The notes below the pieces were generated by a model. The model was not told where the DNA came from and searched no databases. It worked only from the letters and a program-made list of their open reading frames with translations. The position numbers and the translations under genes are program-made. Shown here in pieces: positions 26,883 to 34,799 of a stretch of 36,951 nucleotides of DNA. The number at the start of each line of letters is the position of its first letter. The stretch's first letter is position 1. Source of the DNA: Candidatus Kaiserbacteria bacterium RIFCSPHIGHO2_12_FULL_53_13 (GTDB taxonomy: Bacteria > Patescibacteriota > Minisyncoccia > Phycocordibacterales > UBA2100); assembly GCA_001781555.1 (NCBI GenBank), contig MFLP01000006.1, forward strand, positions 1-36,951, in the 5' to 3' direction.

Positions 26883-27428
26883 TCATCTTCGTTCGAGTTT
26901 TCTCGATACATTAATACCGATCCACAATAAGAAAGCACCGAGCAGGTAGCCGGCGAGAACATCGCTTGGGTAGTGTATGCCGAGGTAGAGGCGGCTGAAT
27001 CCTTCAAGCAGGATTAAGACGCTCAAACTAACGGCTGCTGCCTTTTTCCATCTGAGAGGGAGGTTCTTCCAGAGCATACAGACGAGGAATCCGTAGAACG
27101 CTATAGAGAGAACCGCATGGCTGCTCGGGAATGACGAGGTAGTTTCAATATATGCAGCGACTTCAGTCCCGGGTCGCGGACGCATAACGATTTCTTTTAT
27201 GATTCCGGTAGCTACTACGGCGCCATAAGCGCTAGTTATGAGACCTGCCGCGATAGCCCATCGTTTGCGATATGCAAGCAGAATGACGACCGTCGCAGTA
27301 AATCCGATCACGGTCGGAACGCTCGCGAGTTCAGATATCCAGATGAATGTGTGTACAAGAAAAGGATCACGCACCGAATACAGGGTTTGCAGGACCGCGG
27401 AATCTATCGTGGTAATGAATGAAGTCAT
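26883..27428 (-). CDS. PAP2 family phosphatase
   Basis: All three motifs: KEIVMRPRP, FPSSHA, SRLYLGIHYPSDVLAGYLLG. Confidence 0.92.
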   Translation of the reverse strand: MTSFITTIDSAVLQTLYSVRDPFLVHTFIWISELASVPTVIGFTATVVILLAYRKRWAIAAGLITSAYGAVVATGIIKEIVMRPRPGTEVAAYIETTSSFPSSHAVLSIAFYGFLVCMLWKNLPLRWKKAAAVSLSVLILLEGFSRLYLGIHYPSDVLAGYLLGAFLLWIGINVSRKLERR

Positions 27429-27627
27429 GAGAGTAAAACAATGTGTTGATTAAGGAATAAATATAACACGGCCGTACTACTCTATTCTGCACGGAATACA
27501 AGCGTCGTAGCCGCGGCGGACCCGGTTCGCGCGATGACGATTGCTGCTCTCATGGGGAAGGTAGGAGAATATGTGAAAGTGCAGGAAATAGTGTTAAAAT
27601 GTGACCAATAAGTTAAACTATCAATAA

Positions 27628-29160
27628 ATGGCTAGAATCAAGCAATATATCGATGCAATAAGGAATTTTGCTTCAAGTCGCCCGTGGACGACCGTTTTCC
27701 TGATCCTTGCAGTTTTGGGCTTCGGATGGTGGTATTACTCCAGCAGGAATAAGCAGGACATTCCAAATTTCGCAGTTATAAGCCGCGGCACGGTGTCCCA
27801 AGTCGTTTCTGTTACCGGGAAAGTCAAACCTGCAAACGAGGTAAATTTGTCATTTGAAAAAAGCGGACGGATAGCCGTTGTTTATCACGACGTTGGTGGA
27901 CTGGTCGCCGCCGGAACCCTGCTAGTGTCGTTAGAGAGTGCTGATGTTGCGGCACAGCTCGCACAAGCAAAGGCGACCGTTAGGTCGCAGGAGGCAAAGC
28001 TGGAGGAACTAAGAAGAGGTTCTCGACCCGAGGACATTTTCGTATCAGAAGTTGATGTTGAGAACGCCGCTAACGATGTCACGAATGAAATTAAGAATAG
28101 TTATGTAAATTCAGATGATGCGATTAGGAACAAAGTCGACCAGCTATTTTCAAGTCCGAAGAGCGCATCGCCGCAGTTTAATTTCACAATAAGTGATTCA
28201 CAGCTTAAAAATGACATAGAGAGCGGACGGGTAGCTGTTGAAGCAGTGCTCACGTCTTGGAACGCATCAACGGCTGATCTATCTGCCACTCAAGATATTT
28301 ATCAGAATATAAAGGAATCGAAACAAAACCTTCGGGCTGTTCAGAATTATTTGGATAAAGTGGCAACCGCGGTAAATACTCTGACGACGAGTTCTACGGT
28401 ATCTCAGACGACGGTCGATGCTTACAAAGCAGCCATCCTCGCTGGCCGCACGAATGTGACGACCGCGCTCGATACGCTGACGACCTCGGAAGAGAAGCTC
28501 CGCACGGCGCAATCCAAACTCGCTTTGAAGAAAGCCGGTACCGTGCAGGAGCAAATTGATGCACAGGCGGCGGAAGTCGATGCCGCGAATGCAAGCGTGA
28601 TGAATCTGCAGGCGCAGCTTGCGAAAACCGTGATCCGTTCGCCCATATCCGGCGTTATCACAAGACAGGATGCGCACGCAGGTGAAATCGCAGGCATCGG
28701 GGTGAACCTTGTGTCGGTGATATCAGCCGGAAAATACGAGATCGAGGCGAATATTCCCGAGGCGGATATTGCCAAGATAAAGATCGGAGATAAAGCGCAG
28801 GTGACACTTGACGCCTACGGAAATGACGCGCTATTTACCGCGTCAGTTTCGAAGATCGACCCGGCCGAGACGGTCATCGACGGCGTCTCGACCTACCGGA
28901 CCACGCTTCAATTCAAGAAGAGCGATCCTCGCATCAAGCCCGGAATGACCGCGAATACCGACATCGCCGGAGAGAAACGCGAGGATGTGCTGTTCGTGCC
29001 CGGGCGCACTGTTTTCACCAGAGGAACGATAAAGACCGTGCAGATGATCGAGGGAGATACGGTCCGGGAGGTGGAGATAACCACGGGCTTGCGGGGTTCG
29101 AACGGCGACGTAGAAGTCATTTCCGGATTGAAAGAGGGAGACAAGGTAAAAATAAACTAG
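27628..29160 (+). CDS. Periplasmic-adaptor-like (HlyD/MacA/YknX) membrane fusion protein
   Basis: GTVSQVVSVTGKVKPANEVNLSFEKSGRIAVVYHDVGGLVAAGTLLVSLESADVAAQLAQAKATV ... VIRSPISGVITRQDAHAGEIAG. Confidence 0.92.
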   Translation: MARIKQYIDAIRNFASSRPWTTVFLILAVLGFGWWYYSSRNKQDIPNFAVISRGTVSQVVSVTGKVKPANEVNLSFEKSGRIAVVYHDVGGLVAAGTLLVSLESADVAAQLAQAKATVRSQEAKLEELRRGSRPEDIFVSEVDVENAANDVTNEIKNSYVNSDDAIRNKVDQLFSSPKSASPQFNFTISDSQLKNDIESGRVAVEAVLTSWNASTADLSATQDIYQNIKESKQNLRAVQNYLDKVATAVNTLTTSSTVSQTTVDAYKAAILAGRTNVTTALDTLTTSEEKLRTAQSKLALKKAGTVQEQIDAQAAEVDAANASVMNLQAQLAKTVIRSPISGVITRQDAHAGEIAGIGVNLVSVISAGKYEIEANIPEADIAKIKIGDKAQVTLDAYGNDALFTASVSKIDPAETVIDGVSTYRTTLQFKKSDPRIKPGMTANTDIAGEKREDVLFVPGRTVFTRGTIKTVQMIEGDTVREVEITTGLRGSNGDVEVISGLKEGDKVKIN

Positions 29161-29178
29161 CCCTGGCGCTCAAGAAGT

Positions 29179-29895
29179 ATGGCGCTCATGGAAGTGAGGG
29201 ATCTGGAGAAAACCTACCAAGACGAGGACGTCGCGACGCGCGTCTTGAAAGGCATCACGCTCGACATCAGCGAGGGCGAATTCCTCGCGATCATGGGACC
29301 TTCCGGCTCCGGCAAATCGACCTTGCTTCACATCCTCGGATTTCTTGAGAAGCCATCGGACGGCTCGTATCGCTTCGACGACAGGACCGTAGATGAATAC
29401 ACGGAGCAGGAAGTGGCTCGCGTGCGGAATAAGAAGTTCGGCTTCATCTTCCAATCGTTCAACCTCCTGCCGCGGACGACCGTGCTTGAGAATGTGAAGC
29501 TCCCGCTCCTCTATTCCGGAGTCCGTGAGGAACTGTGGGAGGAAAAAGCGAAGCAGGCTATCGAGAGGGTGGGGCTCTCGCACCGCCTCGACTTCGAGCC
29601 GTCCCAGCTTTCCGGAGGCGAAAAACAACGGGTCGCAATCGCGCGGGCGCTCGTGAATGATCCGCAGGTCATCTTCGCCGACGAGCCGACGGGGAACTTG
29701 GATTCAAAGTCGGGCGAACTGGTGATGGAGACCATCCAGCGTCTGCATGCCGGTATGGGGAACACTGTCATCCTGATCACGCATGAGACCTATACTGCCG
29801 AATACGCACAGCGCATCGTCCGTCTTTACGACGGACAGGTGGAAAGCGACGTCAAGGTCGCGAATCGACGCACGGGGAAAGCATTCGTCAAATAG
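29179..29895 (+). CDS. ABC transporter ATP-binding protein (MacB/LolD/YknY-type)
   Basis: GPSGSGKSTLLHILGFLEKPSDGSY, LSGGEKQRVAIARALVNDPQVIFADEPTGNLDSKSG. Confidence 0.95.
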   Translation: MALMEVRDLEKTYQDEDVATRVLKGITLDISEGEFLAIMGPSGSGKSTLLHILGFLEKPSDGSYRFDDRTVDEYTEQEVARVRNKKFGFIFQSFNLLPRTTVLENVKLPLLYSGVREELWEEKAKQAIERVGLSHRLDFEPSQLSGGEKQRVAIARALVNDPQVIFADEPTGNLDSKSGELVMETIQRLHAGMGNTVILITHETYTAEYAQRIVRLYDGQVESDVKVANRRTGKAFVK

Positions 29896-30043
29896 TATGA
29901 CTCGGTAGTGAGATGCGCCTTTGGCGGGCAAATAAACTGAAAATCAACATGCAAACGAATCTAAACAATCTGGAAAACGCTTACGCATCTCGCCGCGCCA
30001 GCCGGAAGGCGTCTGGCGCAAAGGCGCGTCCTACTAACCGGGT

Positions 30044-31282
30044 ATGATCCTCAAACACACGGTACGGACTGCGCTCATCGGGCTCAAGACCAATAAATCC
30101 CGCTCGGCCTTGACCATTCTCGGCATTGTCATTGGTGTTACGGCAATTATCGTGATTGTGTCTCTTGGGGAAGGAGCACAAAGCCTGATCTTGGGCCAGA
30201 TTCAAGGACTTGGTTCGCGTGTGATCGGAGTTGTCCCGGGTCGAATACCCAAAAGCCCGACCGACATCGTCGCAACGCTCTCCGCTTCGTTGACCACAAG
30301 AGATCTTGCGGCTTTGGAGCGTAAAGAGAATGTACCCCATGCTGAATATATTATTCCAGTAGTATTCGGCAGTGAGACGATTTCGTATGAGGGGCGCACA
30401 TACCGTCCAACGATATTTGGCGGAAACGAGATGATGGCAGACGTTTATGACTCTTATCCAGAGCGCGGGAGGAATGTGACTGCTGATGAGGTGCATAATT
30501 CCGCAGCGGTGGTGATTTTGGGGTATAATGTTGCAGATAAATTGGCACCAAACAGCGATCTTTTGAACCAACGCGTAAAAATAAAAGGCAAAAATTTCTT
30601 GGTGATTGGGATACGCGCAAAGATGGGGAGTGTTACTCTAATTAATTTTGACGAGATGGCGATGATGCCTTATACCACTGCCCAGCAGTATGTGTTTGGC
30701 ATCAGATACTACAACCGTTTTATTGTCCGTGCTGACAAAGATGAAAACGTCATCTCAACCGTTCACGATATACAGGCGACGCTCCGCCAACTGCATGGTA
30801 TTACTGACCCAGACAAAGATGACTTTAGCATTCAAACACAGGCGGATGCTCTGAAGACCGTGGGTATCGTTCTGACCGCCCTCACGCTCTTCCTCGCGAT
30901 GGTCGCCGCCATCTCGCTCGTTGTCGGCGGCATCGGCATCATGAACATCATGCTCGTATCTGTGACGGAGCGAACACGTGAGATCGGACTGCGCAAGGCA
31001 ATCGGTGCGACAAACAGAGACATTTTGATGCAATTTTTGCTTGAAGCTGTCATATTAACCGGCGTAGGCGGAGTTATCGGCATACTCTTGGGTGCCGGTC
31101 TTTCCTTCGCGATCTCGCTCGTGATACGCAATGTGTTCGGATTGGATTGGAATTTCACGTTCCCGCTTCAGGCCGCGCTTCTCGGCATCGGCGTCTCGAG
31201 CATCATCGGGCTCATCTTCGGTCTTTATCCCGCGCGCACCGCCGCGAAGAAGAGTCCGATCGAAGCCCTGCGGTATGAATGA
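30044..31282 (+). CDS. ABC transporter permease (MacB/YknZ, FtsX-like)
   Basis: TALIGLKTNKSRSALTILGIVIGVTAIIVIVSLGEGAQ ... GGIGIMNIMLVSVTERTREIGLRKAIGATNRDILMQFLLEAVILT ... LYPARTAAKKSPIEALRYE. Confidence 0.95.
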   Translation: MILKHTVRTALIGLKTNKSRSALTILGIVIGVTAIIVIVSLGEGAQSLILGQIQGLGSRVIGVVPGRIPKSPTDIVATLSASLTTRDLAALERKENVPHAEYIIPVVFGSETISYEGRTYRPTIFGGNEMMADVYDSYPERGRNVTADEVHNSAAVVILGYNVADKLAPNSDLLNQRVKIKGKNFLVIGIRAKMGSVTLINFDEMAMMPYTTAQQYVFGIRYYNRFIVRADKDENVISTVHDIQATLRQLHGITDPDKDDFSIQTQADALKTVGIVLTALTLFLAMVAAISLVVGGIGIMNIMLVSVTERTREIGLRKAIGATNRDILMQFLLEAVILTGVGGVIGILLGAGLSFAISLVIRNVFGLDWNFTFPLQAALLGIGVSSIIGLIFGLYPARTAAKKSPIEALRYE

Positions 31283-31306
31283 GCTCCGGAATGATATAAT
31301 TATAAA

Positions 31307-31489
31307 ATGGACATTGATCAGCTGATCGGGAAGTTCGACAAGCTGATGCACGAACACGGTCGCTGGTTTATGCTCGCATCCGTATTTCTAGTCGCCGTTT
31401 TTCTGTTCCTGCTCTGGGTCTTTGCGACACGGAGAATGCCGGAAGTAGGGTCTTCGGAGGCGATATCAGTCCTGCGGCATTTGCTATGA
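31307..31489 (+). CDS. Small single-TM hypothetical protein
   Basis: MDIDQLIGKFDKLMHEHGRWFMLASVFLVAVFLFLLWVFATRRM; extended -10 TGATATAAT directly upstream. Confidence 0.65.
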   Translation: MDIDQLIGKFDKLMHEHGRWFMLASVFLVAVFLFLLWVFATRRMPEVGSSEAISVLRHLL

Positions 31490-31496
31490 TGATTCT

Positions 31497-32984
31497 ATGA
31501 GCGAAACCGACATGCGTGCGGAGCGGCTTAAGAAGCTTGAACGTCTGAAAGAAGCGGGAATGGATCCGTATCCTGCCATTTCAGCGCGGACGGCGACCAT
31601 ATCAGATTTTCTTGCGGATTTCGATGAGCGTATGAAGAACGGCGCCTCGGCGACGCTTGCCGGCCGCGTTATGTCTTTGCGTGGACAGGGAGGCATAATA
31701 TTCGCCGATATTTTCGATGGCTCGACTGCGCTCACCGAAGGTGGAACGGGGCGCGTGCAGACAGTCCTTCAGAAAGCCGACATGGATGACGCAGCTTTCA
31801 TATTATTCAACGAAACGGTTGATGCAGGAGATTTTGTCGAATGCACGGGTGTTGCGTATACAACGAAACGGGGAGAGCATTCGCTCAAAGTCTCTTCATG
31901 GCGCATGCTTTCCAAGTCGCTCTTACCCATTCCCACGGAATGGTATGGTATCAAAGACGAAGAACTTCGCCTGCGCGAACGGTATCTCGACATACTTCTC
32001 AACGCCGATATGCGCGCGATGTTCGAGCGCAAGACGAAGTTCTGGCGCGCCGTACGTGATTTCTATCTTGCGCGCGGCTTCATGGAGGTCGAGACCCCGA
32101 CTCTTGAGACGAGCCCCGGCGGCGCCGACGCGCGGCCGTTCACGACGCACCACAATGCTCTCGACATCGACGTGTACCTGCGCATATCTGCCGGAGAACT
32201 GTGGCAGAAACGCCTGCTCATCGCCGGTTTTTCGAAGGTATTCGAGATCGGCCGCATCTTCCGCAACGAAGGCCAGTCGCGCGAGCATTTGCAGGATTAT
32301 ACGCAGCTTGAATCATATGAGGCCTTCTCCGACATGCGTGCAGGCATGAAATTCGTTCAGGAGCTCTATCGTCACGTCGTGAAAGAGACCTACGGCAAGT
32401 ACTCATTCAAGATTGCTGAGCACGAAGTGGATTTCGCGGACAAGTGGCCGACTGTCGATTTCTCCGATGCGATCCGCGAGCGTTTCGGGCTCGATCCTCT
32501 CACCGCTACGGAAGAAGATGCGATACAGGCGGCTCGCGACGCTGGCGTCGTGTTCGGCGATGCTCCAAATCGTGCACGCGCTATTGACCATCTCTGGAAG
32601 CAGATACGCAAATCGATAGGGGGACCCGCATTTCTCGTCGGCGTACCGGTGTTCCTAGAACCTCTGGCGAAGCGCAGTGGTAAGAATGAAAGTGTCGTTG
32701 AACGCTTCCAAGTGATTATCGCCGGTTCCGAGGTGGGGAAAGGGTACAGTGAACTGAATGATCCCCTAGACCAGCGCGCACGGTTCGAGGAGCAACAGCA
32801 CTTGCGGGATGAAGGCGATGACGAAGCGCAACGGCTCGATCTTGATTACGTACGAGCGATGGAATACGGTATGCCGCCGGCGTTTGGTTTTGGCGTCTCG
32901 GAAAGATTGTTCGCATTTCTTGAGAATAAGCCGGCGCACGAAACTCAGCTCTTCCCGCTCCTGCGGCCGAAGTCTGGCGATTGA
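31497..32984 (+). CDS. lysS: Lysyl-tRNA synthetase, class II
   Basis: ERYLDILLNADMRAMFERKTKFWRAVRDFYLARGFMEVETPTLETSPGGADARPFTTHHNALDIDVYLRISAGELWQKRLLIAGFSKVFEIGRIFRNEG; lacks the usual long C-terminal class-II motif 3 context but ends ALEYGMPPAFGFGVSERL-like. Confidence 0.92.
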   Translation: MSETDMRAERLKKLERLKEAGMDPYPAISARTATISDFLADFDERMKNGASATLAGRVMSLRGQGGIIFADIFDGSTALTEGGTGRVQTVLQKADMDDAAFILFNETVDAGDFVECTGVAYTTKRGEHSLKVSSWRMLSKSLLPIPTEWYGIKDEELRLRERYLDILLNADMRAMFERKTKFWRAVRDFYLARGFMEVETPTLETSPGGADARPFTTHHNALDIDVYLRISAGELWQKRLLIAGFSKVFEIGRIFRNEGQSREHLQDYTQLESYEAFSDMRAGMKFVQELYRHVVKETYGKYSFKIAEHEVDFADKWPTVDFSDAIRERFGLDPLTATEEDAIQAARDAGVVFGDAPNRARAIDHLWKQIRKSIGGPAFLVGVPVFLEPLAKRSGKNESVVERFQVIIAGSEVGKGYSELNDPLDQRARFEEQQHLRDEGDDEAQRLDLDYVRAMEYGMPPAFGFGVSERLFAFLENKPAHETQLFPLLRPKSGD

Positions 32985-32999
32985 AGCGGTCGAGGCGGC

Positions 33000-33386
33000 A
33001 TGAGACGGAGTGAATTCGAGGTTCTGGTGCGCGACGGGTACGAGCGGCTTCCGGAATGGGTGCGCGGAAAAATAAAGAACGTGGCGCTCCTCATCGAAGA
33101 CGAGCCGGATGAAGCGACGCGCCGCGAGGAAGGCCTCAAGCCGGACGAGACCCTGCTCGGACTCTATCGCGGCGTCCCGCATACGGCGCGGGGCGAAGGA
33201 TACGGCGTAGGAATGACACTGCCCGATACGATCACTCTCTATCAGGAGCCCATAGAAGAAGCGGCGGAGGAAGATGGCATATCCGTGGCGCGGGTCGTCG
33301 CGGAGACCATCTGGCACGAATTCGCACACCACTTTGGGATGGATGAGGTGGAGGTGCAGGAACGCGAACGGCAAAAAGGTCTTTAG
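33000..33386 (+). CDS. Metallopeptidase family protein (zincin-like)
   Basis: HEFAHHFGMDE zinc-binding motif; FEVLVRDGYERLPEWVRGKIKNVALLIEDEP. Confidence 0.9.
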   Translation: MRRSEFEVLVRDGYERLPEWVRGKIKNVALLIEDEPDEATRREEGLKPDETLLGLYRGVPHTARGEGYGVGMTLPDTITLYQEPIEEAAEEDGISVARVVAETIWHEFAHHFGMDEVEVQERERQKGL

Positions 33387-33459
33387 GGCACAGATATTTT
33401 TCTGCTGAAAAATTCTTCCCGCTCGCGCCGACGCGCTCCGCGAGTCCCTAAAGACCTTT
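33375..33459 (+). repeat. Nested inverted-repeat / three-stem element between metallopeptidase gene and tyrS
   Basis: Outer perfect 14-bp arms AAAGGTCTTTAGGG (33375-33388) / CCCTAAAGACCTTT (33446-33459). Inner stems ATTTTTC/GAAAAAT (33396-33402/33407-33413) and CTCGCG/CGCGAG (33422-33427/33439-33444). Confidence 0.85.
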
Positions 33460-33496
33460 CCGCCGCTCTGCTCCTGCGTGGTATAGTATGAAGAAT

Positions 33497-34750
33497 ATGG
33501 CAAAACTCTCGGAGGTTCTGCGTGCGCGCGGCTACGTGCATCAGTTTTCGAGCGAAAAGCTCGAAGAGATAACCGATGGACAGAAGCGTACCGTTTACCT
33601 CGGGATAGACCCCTCCGCCGATTCGCTCCACGTTGGTAATCTGGTGGGACTCCTTGTCTTGCGGCGATTCCTAGAAGACGGGCACAAAGTCATCCTTCTT
33701 ACGGGCGGCGGCACGGGCATGATAGGCGACCCGGGCGGCAAAAGCGAAGAGCGCAATCTCTTGGATGAAGAGACGGTCGCGCGCAATACGAAGACCGTGG
33801 CGGCGCAGATACGCAGAGTATTCGGGAGCGATGAATTCACCGAGGTGAACAACGCGAAATGGCTCGCGGGCCTCAAGCTCCTCGATTTCCTGCGCGACGT
33901 GGGGAAGCATTTCACCGTGAACGCGATGGTCAAGAAAGACATCGTGCGCGATCGGCTCGAGAGCGAATCACCCATCTCGTTCACCGAGTTCAGCTACTCG
34001 CTCCTGCAGGGCTACGATTTCCTTTACCTGAACGAACACTATGCATGCGACATGCAAGTCGGCGGTTCGGATCAGTGGAGCAACATTCTTGCCGGCGTCG
34101 AGTTCGTTCGGCGCAAGAGCGGAAAAACGGTCTACGCGTTCACCTGGCCGCTCCTCATCAACAAGGCAACCGGTAAGAAATTCGGCAAGAGTGAAGAAGG
34201 GGCGATATGGCTCAGCTCGGCAAAAACAACTCCATTCCAGTTCTATCAGTTCTGGCTGAACTCAGAAGACGATGCGGTGGAAGAATATTTGCTCAAAATG
34301 ACCCTTATTCCCGCAGGAGAGATCGCCACCATCATCTCTGAGCATAAAAGGAATCCGGCGGGGAGATATGCTCAAAAGAGATTAGCGAATGCGGTGACAT
34401 CACTTGTCCATGGAGAAAAAGTAGCCCATGTAGTAGGAGATGTCTCAGCCGCCATTTTTGGAGATAAAGAAATGGGAGCTCTGTCTTCGGAAGAACAAGA
34501 GTTACTTAGGAGAGAAGCCCCGACATACCCAGTGCGTCTTGGCCTGCATATCGTGGATGTTCTGGTAGAGACGAAGCTCGCCTCTTCAAAGAGGGAAGCT
34601 CGGCAATTTATTGAGGACGGGGCAGTGATGTTGAACGGCGGTCGCATTTCCGATCCGAACCGAAAAATAATGCATGAGGACTTTCAGGATGCCCCGCTCG
34701 CGAAATTGAAGCGCGGAAAGCGCAACGCGGCCATCCTCACGCTCGGTTGA
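33497..34750 (+). CDS. tyrS: Tyrosyl-tRNA synthetase
   Basis: VYLGIDPSADSLHVGNLVGLLVLRRF (HVGN), QVGGSDQWSNI, ATGKKFGKSEEGAIWL (KFGKS), C-terminal S4-like REARQFIEDGAVMLNGG. Start set at 33497 because the extended -10 abuts the first ATG at 33488. Confidence 0.95.
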   Translation: MAKLSEVLRARGYVHQFSSEKLEEITDGQKRTVYLGIDPSADSLHVGNLVGLLVLRRFLEDGHKVILLTGGGTGMIGDPGGKSEERNLLDEETVARNTKTVAAQIRRVFGSDEFTEVNNAKWLAGLKLLDFLRDVGKHFTVNAMVKKDIVRDRLESESPISFTEFSYSLLQGYDFLYLNEHYACDMQVGGSDQWSNILAGVEFVRRKSGKTVYAFTWPLLINKATGKKFGKSEEGAIWLSSAKTTPFQFYQFWLNSEDDAVEEYLLKMTLIPAGEIATIISEHKRNPAGRYAQKRLANAVTSLVHGEKVAHVVGDVSAAIFGDKEMGALSSEEQELLRREAPTYPVRLGLHIVDVLVETKLASSKREARQFIEDGAVMLNGGRISDPNRKIMHEDFQDAPLAKLKRGKRNAAILTLG

Positions 34751-34799
34751 GACGAAAGCAGGTTTCTTTTGTTAGGTAAATTTTGATACAGTACTTAGC

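Noticed and set aside
27429-27627. Possible gene or pseudogene remnant in the 199-bp gap before the exporter (open frame ...SVVAAADPVRAMTIAALMGKVGEYVKVQEIVLKCDQ)
   Set aside because: No convincing family match or start; could be chance. Not enough support to call a pseudogene.
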